DNA of 64,000 nt from Mesodorylaimus sp. YZB2_4 (taxonomy: Eukaryota; Nematoda; Enoplea; Dorylaimida; Dorylaimidae): the NCBI GenBank assembly GCA_030248295.1, contig JASANH010000855.1:1-64000 (forward strand), given 5' to 3'. Below the pieces are notes generated by a model, which worked only from the letters and a program-made list of their open reading frames with translations, was not told the origin of the DNA and ran no database searches. The first letter of the stretch is position 1. Each line of letters opens with the position of its first letter. This document shows, piece by piece, positions 1-11,861 of the stretch. A program made the position numbers and the translations under genes.

Positions 1-88
1 GAGATTAAGCAGATAGAGGGGTCGAAAAATTCGACCGGCCAGCCCTCAGTCGAGTCACTCAGAAACCCTCTCTTAAGTCAGTACTCAC

Positions 89-794
89 TGAGACCCCAAC
101 CAGCAATCCAACATTGAGATTCCTTGAGTGGTATATCCTCTCGCCCAATCGGCAGACATATAGCTCTAACGTTTCGTCGAAATTTCTGGGCGAAACTTAT
201 TCTCAGGATCGCGATGTCATGAGGAAATGTCGTAGAAGCATCTGGTTCTTTGTATGATGGGTGTACAATGATCTTTGTGACGGCTAATGTCAGGGCAAGA
301 TGGTTTCTTATTTCGTCTTTTTTGTGGAAGCCCAAAGAAACAGTGACGTTTTGTAAAGGCAATATACTCGTTGTTTTTGTAACATTATCGTACGAAGTTA
401 CACAATGTGCTGCTGTTATGACGATGTCACTTTCTCTCTTCGTCTTACATACTTGCACTAGGCTACCACCACACTCATTCGTTAGAAGTGCACCCGAATC
501 TTCCAAAGTAGCTATTACCAAGACCATCCAGGGCCACTCGTTTGGCACACTCTCACTAGCATTGCCGAGAATATGCAAACCAGTTCTTTGTGTTTGATAG
601 CCGCTAATGTCATTGAAAATTTTTGTTCCACATGCTCCAATGAATGAATCTTGATTTTCTCGGATCCGAGGAGCCTAAAAAGCGTTTTGCAATAAGCTGC
701 TTTCGACGTAAAAAAAACATAATTTTCTCACCTGAACTTGTCTCATGTAAATTAGCGCCACTGACAAAAAAGTGAAATAGGTTTTGCCAAGCAT
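89..794 (-). CDS. Trypsin-like (S1) serine protease, 5' part
   Basis: Secreted chymotrypsin-fold serine protease, cut by the left window edge. Exon 1 (732-794, 21 codons) encodes a signal peptide beginning MLGKTYFTFLSVALIY. A 57-nt intron (675-731, GTGAGA...TTTAG, phase 0) separates it from exon 2 (89-674), which ends in phase 1 at a GTGAGT donor. The domain contains the catalytic His in TAAHC and the catalytic Asp in HDIAIL, followed by CWIAGWG. The catalytic Ser and substrate pocket would be encoded to the left of base 1 and are not seen. A cysteine in GACGT precedes the mature domain, as in chymotrypsinogens that keep the propeptide attached. Oddly, the expected IVGG N-terminus reads ILGN and is preceded by His rather than Arg or Lys, so the zymogen may be cleaved by an unusual activator or stay inactive. 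Several Asn-X-Ser/Thr sites fit a secreted protein. The substrate is unknown. Confidence 0.86.
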
Positions 795-1722
795 TCTTCT
801 ACTATGAAATACAGTATATTGCAGTATATGAGTGGACAACACTGACTGCGCTTTGCTACGTTTGATTGCTCATCGTTGTGTCAAAAAGAGAGAAGCGGTT
901 TTGGACTAAATCGTGTTAATACAAAGAATATTTCCTTCCTCATTAACGCTAGTGAGCAAGGAATTCATTCAACTGCAAACAGTTTTATGATTACCCAAGC
1001 GTAGAGCTGCTCTGTTCGACACAGCTACAGGGTAAGTTTGTTCAAATAACAGAAGGATGAAGCAAGAAAGCAAATTGACATTACAGTAAAAAGGAAAGCT
1101 AGGCCGTAATTATTTATGCTATTTCATCGTGTAGAACTCATGAGCTATGAATTCCTGTGCAATCCAATAGGATAGCTAATCCTATCGAATCAGTAATATT
1201 GTTTGAAACCAGAAATGAAAAGATGAAAACAGCGGAACTATATTCACCCAAGACCTTTTCACCTATTCACCTGTGCAACATCAGCAAAAGTATAGAGTCG
1301 CAACAAATCATAGGTCGTGCTATGAATATTACATGTTGCGACAAAAAAAATTAGTGGACATGAATATGAATTTTCTTTTCTCGCTGCTATATTTTTTTTA
1401 TATTTGAAGTTTTATTTCCCAAAAATGCTGGCGGCGCAAGTACAAAGATCGAGGCAAAAACTCGCGAGGGATGAGACCTTAACAAAGAATGCTACTAGAT
1501 CAAACGTATTCTTCAACAAAAAAGGCAGAAAAAATTGACCGTCTGCTAAACACAATTCACAGCCAAATGCCCTTTCCAAGCGCACCAGTCATCATCTCAG
1601 ATAGGATACGTTGTGGGTTGCAGCCAAAGCATTGACTGCAATAAACCAGTGCACTTAATTGCTTCCCATGATCACATGCACCTGGAATGAGCTCAGATGG
1701 TTCATGTCAGATCCTCGTGTCG
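795..1722. other. Intergenic, nothing recognised
   Basis: Upstream flank of the protease gene. On the minus strand a TTTCATAG acceptor lies 8 nt before its ATG, which could be a trans-splice or 5'-UTR acceptor. No other gene or repeat was recognised. Confidence 0.4.
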
Positions 1723-2065
1723 GACACGCTTTCTGTAAGGGTCAACACAGGGGTTGCCAAGCTTCAATTTTTGACCCCCTCCTTCATGTGTGAATTCGAT
1801 GCACCCATGAATGGTGATGGTGGCGCAACAGTGCTTTTTTGCGCAGACTCGATATTCACGGGATTATCACAAAAAAACGTTTTTCCGAAAGTTCTTTTAG
1901 CGATATCGGCCATAATTCGCCAATCTTCTGGTCTTTTCTGATCAACGACACATCAGCGTGTTCGCAAATGAATGAGAAATCGAATGGTTGTCGCGAAAAG
2001 TTTCTACCTTCCGCCTACCTCGAGTTATAAGGCACTAAAGTTAAATGTGCCCTACAAAATGACGA
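1723..2065 (+). mobile_element. Foldback element family R1, left half only
   Basis: Starts with the R1 end (GACACGCTTTCTGTAAGGGTC, then GGTTGCCAAG) and runs collinear with the left half of the complete copy at 16350-16827, including its ATTCACGGGATTATC-like internal stretch. The inverted right arm is missing, so this is a truncated copy. Confidence 0.7.
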
Positions 2066-2853
2066 CCTTCAGACAAACGGGTCTTGCTGCAATACGAAAC
2101 GGGTCTTGTTGCCATACTAGATAGAATTTTTTTTTTCAGCCACTCTAATCTATCGAAGACAAATATCCTACCCGATTTTCTAGTCAAATCGTGTTATCAG
2201 ATAGTAGCGGTGTTAGCAGACTGGGATTCACGGCTTCATTGGATCTGATCAGATCCAATCAGATCTGATATATCTGATCAGATCAGATCGGACTGGATAA
2301 GATTCGTTATGAATAAGATGAGCTCGATATTTTGCTTTGATGCTTTCTTATTTCTCCTCATCATTAGAGTTACAAGTCATGTTATCATTATTATTTGAAG
2401 ATATAGTAGCATGGGCGGGGGCGGGGGGTAGTAACCTCGAAGAAGGTGAGTATGATGTGATATGTAGTCATCATGTAAAATAAGGTTGGCATACTTCGTT
2501 TTGCTAAGATCCGTATCTGCGCTTTTAAAAATGTGAAAATCGAATTTTCAGAGAAAGCTGAATTGCACGCGCTTCGCGCGTTTCCGACTGTGATGCGCAG
2601 GATAGCAGACTACTGTGACTGAGATAATTTTCAGTGAAATCACTCAGCAACTTTATCACTCTGATACTTGTAATTGCTGTGTCAGCATGACACTAGCTAG
2701 CTCAAAAAGCGTGCAATCAAGCCTGCGCCTGTTCAATGGCCACATCCAAGTCACCTTTACTTTTCGAGGAACCAATAGCCGGTCAAGGGTGCTTTATTTG
2801 AGCCTGTGCCGCGTTCACGAGTATCCTATTACGGGTAAGAAACTGGTAGGAAC
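2066..2853. other. Intergenic; GATCTGATC palindromic cluster
   Basis: At 2241-2300 the GATCTGATC motif is repeated head-to-head, including the perfect palindrome GGATCTGATCAGATCC. A G-rich run lies near 2415. No gene was recognised. Confidence 0.6.
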
Positions 2854-4423
2854 TACTGTAAACCTATTGAAGTTCGCGGGCGATTTAATTTCGCGGATCT
2901 TCGCGGAAGGGCTGGACCGCGAAATTTAGTAGCCGCGAAACCTTATGTAGAAAACATAGGAAACAATTTTCGTGAAATATGGCAGCTAAAAGAAAACCAC
3001 CAAAGCCAAAGTTTTCACCAGGCCAACATTTTCTTCAGTTCTTTCTCCCCTCGTCTCCAAGATTTTCTCTCCTTACTGTCATCTTTGTTTTCTCAGTCTT
3101 ATGCTGAAAGAAAATTTTGTCTGTGTTAAAGCGATTCAGGGAAGTCTCACAGCGCTGCAGCCACACAAGATTTCATTCGTGCCATTTCTTCACTCTAGTG
3201 AGCCGCACAGTAAACGCCACTGTTGTCAGCCTTTGAACTGTCGTCTCCTCGAACGATGACTGAGCCAATATCTTCTGCCTCCTCTGGCAAGAATGATGCG
3301 ATGGATCAGAGTGTACCTAGCATGCTTACGCCTACAGTATATATATATGCAGAATCCCAATGCCTCAATGTGGGGATTGGGATCCCGAGCTATCCCTAGT
3401 CGCCATCCGCTGAAAATTTTATCCACAAACTTGCTAAGATTAGTCAAGTCAGTCAACTATAAAATTCCGCAAAAAAGTACTCCGTAGCATGGCACAAAAC
3501 AGAGATATAATGATCGCTCCCTGAATACCCCCTTGGACGCGCGATTATGCTCACTGCATGACTGACCAACCCGGCAAAAATATTTAGCATAATCAACTAT
3601 TCAGATCACACTACTTGGCACAACCAAATAAACAATGTGTACATGATCTTCTTTGGCCAATTACAGCTTTAGTGTTTCAAAAAATACAGTTCATTTCAGC
3701 ACGTCAGCCCAATGTTAGTCCAAAAGGAAAACTGAACAAGATTGGGGAGTCTACTGAGACAGGCACGGCCGTAGCCAACCTCCGCCCCAGACTTAGGCGA
3801 TGGCTGTGGAAATGAGGGGCGGCATGCGTGCTCAAGCTACGTGGTCGGACAAGGGGCCGTGTCACAGAGTCTTTTTTAAATTTTTGCGAAAGGTCAATTT
3901 TGAGTCAATGTCAATGTCAATGTTGAGCATTTTTGCCCCGTCAAAGTCAAAGTCAAAGTCAAAAAATTTTTAACCCCCTGTCAATGTCAAAGTCAAAAAT
4001 TTTTCGAGACTCCTGTCAAAGTCAAGGTCAAAGTCAAATTGAAAAACCGACGTCATTTGCAACACTAATACAGCCAAACTGCCATCAATTCTGGCCTTGA
4101 TCCACGCAGCGCAAATTTCTGATTTTTTACTGAATATCTTATCGAAAGACTTCAGAAACCAGCGGGCGTGCAGCGGTTTTAAAACGCTCAACCGTAAATC
4201 GATTCGTGACGGCACTTGATTTTGTTTCAAGGCCGCGGCAACTTGATCAGCACACCAATTAGTAGATTCTTCGCGCGAACCGTTTTTTAAGGCGCAATTG
4301 ATACTTCCCAAAATTGAAGTAAGCTCTAATCTTATAACACCGCGAAATTAAATCTACGCGAAAATGCCTGAGAGGCCGAAACCGCGAAATATAATCGCCG
4401 CGAAATTAAATAGGTTTACAGTA
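2854..4423. mobile_element. TIR element with TTCGCGG-rich ends
   Basis: Arms of about 90 bp, TACTGTAAACCTATT at the left (2854 on) and AATAGGTTTACAGTA at the right (to 4423), each followed inward by repeated CGCGAAATT blocks in inverted orientation. No transposase was recognised inside, so it appears non-autonomous. At 3890-4045 the interior holds a GTCAAAGTCAA-type simple repeat. Confidence 0.7.
3890..4045. repeat. GTCAAWGTCAA hexamer-like simple repeat
   Basis: Degenerate tandem GTCAAT and GTCAAA hexamers separated by T-rich spacers. The reverse complement reads TTGACTTTGAC. It lies inside the 2854-4423 TIR element. Confidence 0.8.
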
Positions 4424-4639
4424 TTTTTCCTCAGTTTCTTCGACATTTTGGTGATTTACTTTGCAGCATGCTTTGGTGGAGGCAAAGTATCACATATTAA
4501 GGTCTAAGTTGAGGCTTTGAGGAAGAAAAACCAGTGCTCTCTCACCAAAAAATTGAGCTTAACCAAAAGGTTTAGAGCCAAAACTGCGAAAACTGAGAAC
4601 CGAACCTACTACCTAATATAGTGTCCCAATGACCTGGGG

Positions 4640-4775
4640 TTTTCACTGTCTGACCTGACCCTGACCTTGACCGACCCCTCAAAAAATTTTCTGACCTTGA
4701 CCCTGACTTTGACCAAGGTCGGTCAATCGGGGTTTTGACAGAATTCTGACCTGGACCTTGAGGTCATTTCTAAGA
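4640..4775. repeat. TGACCT/TGACCTTGACC tandem repeat
   Basis: Clustered CTGACCTTGACC hexamer pairs, a pattern like nuclear-receptor half-sites. Inverted and direct relatives lie at 26380-26590 and 30985-31060, so this is a dispersed family and not a unique regulatory site. Confidence 0.7.
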
Positions 4776-4792
4776 CTAGCTAGAACCAAAAC

Positions 4793-4842
4793 CGCAATGT
4801 GTGGGAGCTGGTTTTTTAAAAAACCAGCTCCCACACATTGCG
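4793..4842. repeat. Perfect 50-bp palindrome
   Basis: Two 25-base arms with no loop and no mismatch. The left arm begins CGCAATGTGTGGGAG and the centre is TTTTTT/AAAAAA. It can extrude as a cruciform. The function is unknown. Confidence 0.95.
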
Positions 4843-5019
4843 TTTTTGTCGGATAATTTTAACTCGATTAAACTGCCGCAGAAAAGTGGGCGCCGGTTTC
4901 TCAACACGTGATAATTAATCAAAGCAGCAGCAGAAAAGGCGATTTAGTGATTTTCGATAAATGATTCAAAATTTTTTAGTGAAAACGTGTCTTTGTTATA
5001 TCACTGTTTGCAAATTCCA

Positions 5020-6545
5020 ACACATACCCTGCAGGTGGAGCTAGGATAATACCGCCAAGGACGAAGAAATCTTTGAGCAAAACACGAAAACAGACTTAAT
5101 GGCGGAAGTAGAAGCACTAGAGGTGGAATGTGTGGGGTCCTTAAAGATGTACTTTCGGCAAACCTCGACCTACTATATTCGGGCAGTCTGCAGAAACTCG
5201 TTTGTCAATCGGTCATCTGCAAAGAATTAGGATCGATTGCTCATAGGTCAGGGTGATGGTTTAGTCATGGACAGGGTCCGAGGACTTGACTACTGATGGT
5301 CGTGGTGCAAATGCCTCTCCATTCCAAGAAAAACAGGTCCAAATCAGTGGCACAGGTAAAGTGACATAATGCAAAATGGGTTACAGCACGGGGCCTAGAC
5401 CGCGATCCAGAACATACTACCTGTGCATGCCTGATTAAACATGACAGACTGGATCTATTCTAATGCATGAGGATCCATTAGTGATTGTGACCTGGCACTT
5501 GCTTATCATAGGAAGTGATTATCAACGGAAAAATTGCGCCGTATAATTCGACTTTAAATACCCTTATCACACAGCCTTGGAGTCCACCAAGAGGTCAGCA
5601 TTATTACAGTTTAAAACCCCAGGTCATGTGGATAGGGATTTACTACTCGACGGCACTGATCACGCACAGGCATGACACTGATTAGTCTAAAGGCACCAAC
5701 CAATAGAGCAAGAATGCACTGGCACAGCACAATCGAACACGACAAAGGACAGGCTCCTCGCATATCAAACACATGGTCTTATCGAACAGGTCGATCTCAT
5801 ATGCATGGTAGACGCAACTGGATCTTTATTCCCTCACAGTCACCTCTCTTTTTCATCCTCTGCATGAACACCATCACAGCTGACCTCCAATCGCCCATCC
5901 CATGGTCACTTCTCCATGCCAACCGTGTTTTCCTCGGCAGTGAGACCAGAACAGCGACCCAGAGGGATACCCAATTATGGAAGGATCAGTTAGACGAGTA
6001 TGGCCTGTGGCTTAAGATCAAGAAGACGAAGTACTGTACCTGGAGGGTAGTCCCAGACCGAAAGCACCATCAGCATCGATAATGAAGAGCCGAAGAAGAC
6101 TAAGAAATCTTGTACCTGGCTTCAATCAGTAGCTACGGCGGAAGTGTTGCAGCTGACGTTCGAGCAAGAATACAAGCAGGCTGAATGAAGTGGCGCCAGG
6201 CGACAGGTGTCCTCTCCGATTGATGGATGCCAGACAAGCTCAAGGCGAAGATCTACCAAACTGGTGGTCCGCCCAGTGGCCATGCATGTATAAGTGCAGG
6301 TCTGCTTTATCCGGCCATAAACATGCCCTCAACGCCATGCAGATGCGAATGCTCCGGTGAAGCTTGGGTATCACCCGATGGGGATCGTATTATAAACCAG
6401 GACATTCGGAAGCGGCTAGGGGTAGCCCCTATCAAGGAGAAAATGCTAGATCGTGTTTACAGTCCAAAGGGCCAAAGACTCAGTAGCCAAGACACCCATG
6501 CGGGTCGACCCTATAGGCCGCCAGCCCCGGGCTCGGCCAAAGAAA
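5020..6545 (+). mobile_element. RTE-type non-LTR retrotransposon remnant
   Basis: Decayed reverse transcriptase in several frames. At 5830-6040 the segment SPLFFILCMNTITADLQ is followed by HANRVFLGSETR, where the catalytic YADD box of a live element would be, then GLWLKIKKTKY. At 6227-6450 the C-terminal part includes KLKAKIYQT and NQDIRKRLGVAPIKEKM. Another frame at 6480-6545 gives SVAKTPMRVDP and RQPRARPKKR, typical of the RTE C-terminus. The lost YADD and frame changes show it is dead. Bases 5020-5600 recur in part at 24030-24330 and 21760-22000, so they are either the 5' part of this LINE or a second dispersed repeat. A SINE follows immediately, as expected if it parasitised a LINE's machinery. 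Confidence 0.85.
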
Positions 6546-6722
6546 CGGTCAGGTCAGGTCATAATTTATCCATACCCAAGCACCGAAAAGCGCACTCGAG
6601 GGTTAAGGAACACATATTCGACAATTATTTGTTACCCAGGCGGGAGTCGAACCCTCCCCTGCAAGTGCGCGTTTAGCGTGAGGAGGCAGACGCCTTGACC
6701 ACTAGGCCAGACATCTTGGACA
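6545..6722 (-). mobile_element. tRNA-derived SINE, family S1
   Basis: On the minus strand the element opens with a tRNA-like A box (GGCCTAGTGGTCAAGGCGTC) and has a B box GGTTCGACTCCC 50-60 bp on. It is followed by a body shared with 46468-46622 (plus) and 60525-60712 (minus). The A/B spacing fits an RNA polymerase III internal promoter. Confidence 0.8.
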
Positions 6723-6915
6723 TAAGAAGATATAGATATAGATATGGATATTCAAAAAGATATGGATATGGATATTATTCCGATATTGATATATCAAAAG
6801 ATATCGATATGCATTAGATATGGATATGGATAGTCCCCATTTATAATGCGATATAATACGATCCCCATTTTTAATACGATTAGATATATATTCATATCCA
6901 TATCTATATCAACTT
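6723..6915. repeat. GATAT microsatellite
   Basis: Degenerate tandem GATATG/GATATA units. The right end runs in inverted orientation (CATATCCATATCTATATC), so the tract can fold back on itself. Confidence 0.9.
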
Positions 6916-7119
6916 AATATGCTACATAAACGTGGTGTTGACCTGACATTTATATCCTACCTTGCTTGAACTGGCATGCAAGCTTAAACCTCATGGAAGA
7001 CCCACACTGCAGAAGTTTATGGCAATTTTGCCCGTAATCCCACTCCCTGTAAATGCTATCAATTCAGGATTCACCAGTAATATTGAAAAACAGCTGTACA
7101 GAAACTTCCTTGATCAGTT

Positions 7120-8474
7120 TCACACCGCTGTATCAACTTGCTCTATAATCCAACACGCCTGTTTAACTTCATTTCCTGGAGCCCAGCAAGGAACTTCTCT
7201 TTGATGTTCAGAATCCAGAATACTGCTTTCGTACAGATAATTCTTGTGATGCGTATTAAAAATAGCTTTCTGTCCTCGTCTCCAGCATTGTTTAATCGAC
7301 CATATTCCATCATAAGTGCAGACGCCCTTCACCCAGGTGCGCACTGCGCGTCGTTTCTCATTCACAGTAGCTGATGCGTATAAATTCTCCTTGTAATATG
7401 TATTATAAAATGCATAATTCCCACTTTCGAATGGCACTTGTAACCAGAACGCTTCCGCTGATATTTTTCCAGTATCCCATGCTAAGACTTTGCGCCTTTG
7501 CTTGTCCGCCTTGACCGATGATGCGTGCAGAAAATGCCCATATTCAGTGTTGTAGATAGTGACTACACGTTGATTAAGAAACAACTTATTTTTGTTTTGC
7601 TTAATTATTTGTTGAATTATACCATCGTCATAATAATCTGGAAAATCCATGGCTACGATTCCGTAATAGCAATAAACATTTTTGCTGGCATTACCTCGCA
7701 TAAAATCGTAAATACCATTGCTGACATAATCGTACAAGTAGGAGTTGATATATTTTGCTACAGTGTAAGGATATGCACCAGCGCTGGATCCGCTTGCGAA
7801 GGATGCAAAAAATTTTTTATCGCCATTAAAATGAGCACGAACAGCTTGATTTAAATTATCTTTGATTTTAGACCAATGTTGATTTATGTGAAATATGGTT
7901 GGCACATACCAGTCGTTATTGATACCAAACTTAGCCCAGGGTATGCCCGGTAAGCTTAGGACATTTGACACTATGACGATTTTGCCTCTTACTTTTCCCA
8001 ATGTTGGTATGCCAGGCGACATGCGCAACCAATTATTATAAGGCAGTCCCTTGCATCCTTTTTTCCATCGATATTTTTCAAATATTTCCACAAACTTTGC
8101 ATTAGATTCTTTGGAATATTCTTGTGTGATTTTGACAAGAATGGTTTCGGTCGAGTGAGCGGAAAGAAAGTCGATGAATTCATTTAGGACTTGTCCAAAC
8201 ACCATCTTTTGATAAAATGCTCCATGATGAATTGTGAAGACATCATCAAGAACACGGCATCTGATGTCGAAGAAGCGAATACCAGCATTTAGCTGCTGTG
8301 TCAGTGTCATTGTCTGGCATTCGACCAAGTCACCGCCGTATCTCGCGCATGATTGATGCGTTCCAGGAATGCTCATGAGCGAAAGCAGTTGGTCATCTGG
8401 TACATTCGCCATCCAGTCACTTCTGGCAGCATCGCAAATATAGTCGTTGGTTGCACTGTAGTATTGTGGTTGCT
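7120..8474 (-). CDS. PI-PLC X-domain protein with three-repeat C-terminal domain
   Basis: Phosphatidylinositol-specific phospholipase C of the single-X-domain (bacterial/PLCXD) type, which cleaves phosphoinositide headgroups without a Y domain. Counting from the Met at 8412, the X domain covers roughly residues 5-270: catalytic His19 in SIPGTH, the FFDIR motif at 47-51 and the second His at 62/63 in TIHHG. Residues about 278-430 hold three related units with IYNTEY, FYNTYY and FNTHH starts, each followed by LY/LH-A, a charged stretch and a conserved Trp; a beta-trefoil-like fold is my inference. Reading upstream stays open in frame (YICDAARSDWM), back to a splice acceptor at 8475-8480 (ACTTCAG). 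The exon therefore probably spans 7120-8474 and begins inside a codon. The first exon, presumably with a signal peptide, was not found. No catalytic residue is missing. Confidence 0.9.
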
Positions 8475-8554
8475 CTGAAGTCGTATATTAAATTTTTTGA
8501 GGCCTCTTTTACTCAAGCCTTCCCCCCCCCCCCCATATTTCGAAACGCGCCAAA

Positions 8555-9163
8555 TGTGGCAGAAGACTGTTTGCGACCGCAACGAAATCGTGTGCGCAGC
8601 CGGTATGGTATGTCGCGCAAGTGCATGTTGATTTTAACCGCGACTATCATAAACGCCCTCAGTTGACGTATTTTTGACTTTCTGAGGCCCAGACACCGAA
8701 GCCTAAAAGTGCATTTCGATGAAGAGAAATGCTTTCTTTTTCAGTTATCACATACCTTGCCGATTCAACGCCTTTCTGCCAAAAAATGACTGGTAAGCCC
8801 TTCATACTAAATCAGTAACAGGGAAATCTTTTTCTGGGGTGAGTTGAACCTTACAGTACTCAGTATACGCGAAAAGGGTTATATATTTCTAGCAAATCCG
8901 ATTCTCGCGGATTCTACTTTTCTTCGCGGTTTATCGGATTTTTTCATCTCATCACATTCTTTCGCACCCTAGGCACAGGCTTATTATTCTAGCGTCTTCT
9001 TGGTTGCAAAGCTGGAACAAAAAACCTGTTTCTGTCAGGCGTGTTTTTCTAAGTGGCGAGCACCCACGCATGACCATTGCCCTGAAGCTGCGCACACAAT
9101 TTCGTTGCGGTCGCAACCACTCGCTGTCGCCACCTTCGACTCGTGTCCGCCTAGCAAAGTACC
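8555..9163. mobile_element. GC-rich TIR element, degenerate copy of the 22043 family
   Basis: The left arm (GACTGTTTGCGACCGCAACG, near 8562) and right arm (GCACACAATTTCGTTGCGGTCGC, near 9090) match the arms of the 22043-22460 element in inverted orientation. The right arm runs to CTAGCAAAGTACC near 9163. No coding capacity was seen. Confidence 0.6.
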
Positions 9164-10060
9164 AGGTTGGCAAGAGATGCGGATGCTAAATGGGTATATT
9201 TTGCGGGATTTTTTAAGTTTCTGAACGAGACTTGAGCGTTGTACAGTAAAAAGTCTGGGACTTGGTAATTTCAAACAAATTATTAAAAATTACGATCTTA
9301 AAAAATTTTCAAATTTCGCGGTTTTTTCGCGTCTTTTTGCTGTCAGTACACAGGTGTAGGAAGTGAAGTCTGCATGTAGAGGGAGGACAAGGAGTTAATT
9401 TGTAAATATCGGGACTGTAGCTGGCTCAGAACGAGTGAATCAATGAAAAATGACTTTATACAGACTGCGCCCTGCATCACGGACTAAGGTTCGCTGTTCT
9501 TGGCTTTTTCGGACCAGTGATGCTCAGGCATGCGAGCGGGAAATTTGAACGCATTACAAAATAGTGGCAGAGTGAGGTGATTTTTTGACTTCAGCGCAAG
9601 TTTCTGGAGCTGATTGCATTGCCGTACGGTTTTTTGCGATAGCTCTAAAACTGAGCAGACACCAACACCTCAGATGCCGCTTTCCGATTCGCCCGACTGC
9701 TGTTGCGACAGCCAGTCCTCCAACTAATTTTCAATGATGTGAGCCTGCTAACTTGATACAACAGCCATGCTGTGAATCATGGATATACTATAACCATAGT
9801 TATAGTATATCCATGCTGTGAATGATGAAATGTGATACCACATCTTCAAAAAGCACGCTCGATGCAGACTTCACTTCCTACACCTGTCCACTTTCAGCAA
9901 AAAGGGGCAAAAAAGCCGCGAGATTTGAAAATTTTTGAAGATCAAACTTTTTTAAATTTTTGAAAATACTAAATCCCAGACTTTTTACTGTGCGAAAATT
10001 TCAAAAAACCCGTGAAATATGGGCATTTAACATTCGCGAGCATTTCATGCCAACCTGATA
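9160..10060. mobile_element. Foldback element, about 900 bp
   Basis: Long imperfect inverted arms, 9160-9385 against 9855-10060: TACCAGGTTGGCA at the left and TGCCAACCTGATA at the right. Inner matches include CAGTAAAAAGTCTGGGA and AGGTGTAGGAAGTGAAGTCTGC with their reverse complements. At the centre lies a perfect 14-bp-arm hairpin (9781-9812). No transposase was seen. Confidence 0.8.
9781..9812. repeat. Perfect hairpin flanked by direct repeats
   Basis: GGATATACTATAAC, a CATA loop, and the exact reverse complement. ATGCTGTGAAT occurs on both sides, so the hairpin looks like a small insertion with duplicated flanks. Confidence 0.85.
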
Positions 10061-11861
10061 CACACTCGAAATATGCTTCGACAACTCCCCTCTATTTCAT
10101 TCCTGCTATCTGTCATCGCGCTGTTCAGTTATGAACCTGCTGAACCATACGCGTGGGATTCGAGTTCTGACGCTCTGCGACACTGAGATGAAGTCAGTGC
10201 CAGCCTGAAGACCCAACCCTAGCTGCGCCCCAGAAAGTGCATGTTAGCTCATTAAAAGGTCTATGATATCCATTTTATGAAGCCCAGCGTGCTTGTTTTC
10301 GGCGCCTGTAGGCTCTCACAAGACCCCCTCCGAGGTTTATTGGATTCATCACCCCTCGATGCTCTCTTCACCTCTCTTCCCTCTCCTAAGAACCAGAGGA
10401 CTAATCGTAGGCCTAAGGCTAAATTTAGATCAAACCACCTCATTACAAGATCCTTTTCTTGATGAAAGATTTTTAAGGGGATAAACTTTGGCGAAAATTA
10501 ATTCTCAGATTGAATTTGGATCGAAGTCACTCAAACCAGAAAGTTTTCTTTTTTGCGCTCTGCTTTCATTGAATTGACAACAGAAAAAAGTGCCCGAAAC
10601 CTGCAACTGAGTGAATCTGAATCTGAATCTCATTTTGATTGCACGGCTAATAGGATGACCATCTGTGTGCACGAGAGTTGGGGCAGCACCCACCTCAAAA
10701 ACCGGGATGTCGAGGGTGGGTACCAATTGATAGCATGCCCAAAGGTGAAGACTGCTACCACTACGTGTGAGGAGTTGCTACCTCATCCATTGTACAGTAT
10801 GCTAAACTATGTCAAATATGTTTTCTTTGCAAATTTTTCTCTGTACCGCCCTAGCTCTGCAAGGAACTTCCACCCGTCAAACAGTTTCTGCTACATATTA
10901 CCACAAAGTGTGGACAGAAAACTTATTTTTGGGGAAGCTGCTCTCTGGTGGTATGAGGTAGCCCAGGTTCTATCTTTACCAGACGGCCCCTTAACCGTTT
11001 TCTGTGGTAGCCTCTGGTTTCCATGCGCAGAATACTCACCCCGAGCGACTGCGGGTCTATCGATGTTGCCGATACGGGTTACAGAATTATTGAATGCTTT
11101 TGTATCGAAAACATCCTGAATTAACCAAGCAATCATTAACTATCTGAATTTCTTAAAAACTTTTTTTCCTTAAAGTGTACAAGAGGCGACCTCTCGGAGA
11201 CATCATAAGCACGGTGGTGGCAGTATTGTGAATTTCAACAAAAACAAGAGGGCTGGGCCATGATGACTTGTCTTTCCAATCCAAAGGCAATCTGATGCAT
11301 CGTGTCAAATTAGGACCAAGAGTCAACCCTTTTGTTGGTCCGACTGTTTGCAGCATCAAGTTGCGAGTGTACGATGCCTGTGCTAGAAGATAGTTCCTTC
11401 TTCAGTAGGATTCATGTTTCAAATAAAGTTATTATTGTTTTTGTGTACTTTTTTGGGGTTTTTGGGCCGCCATTTGAGAACCGCGCGATAGATTTTGATA
11501 ATTTTTGGTTCCAGCATGCCCTACCTATCAACCTGTGAGCCATCAAAAAGATTTTGCATAACGATGGCTGGTTGTCGAGATATGCAGATAAAACCATTTC
11601 GCCCTGTTCTATAAGATACGTTGGGTCTCTGGACCCAAGAGTTAGACCAACTAAGGGTTTGATAAAAAAACCAGTGATTTTGAAAAGCCCAGCTACAAGA
11701 TTCTCATGTCTCTGTTATGGAGAATGTAAAGCCGATTTTCCTCACTGACGACATTTCCCTCATCATTTTTTTAAAATTAAATTCAAAAAACAATAATTCC
11801 CGCGATTTTGGAATGCTTATGACAAAGCGACATTTTAAAGTTCATTTTGTAATTTTCAAAA
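10061..11861. other. Intergenic, nothing recognised
   Basis: No repeat match or known protein was recognised. A 189-codon open frame on the plus strand (10553-11119) has no recognisable motif, and about one open frame of that length is expected by chance in a window of this size. A GAATCT microsatellite of about 20 bp lies near 10615. Confidence 0.4.

Noticed and set aside
6600..6720. Possible functional tRNA gene on the minus strand
   Set aside because: A and B boxes are present, but the acceptor arms do not pair and the body matches two other SINE copies.
10553..11119. Open frame of 188 residues on the plus strand
   Set aside because: No domain, signal peptide or repeat-like composition, and about one frame this long is expected by chance in 64 kb.
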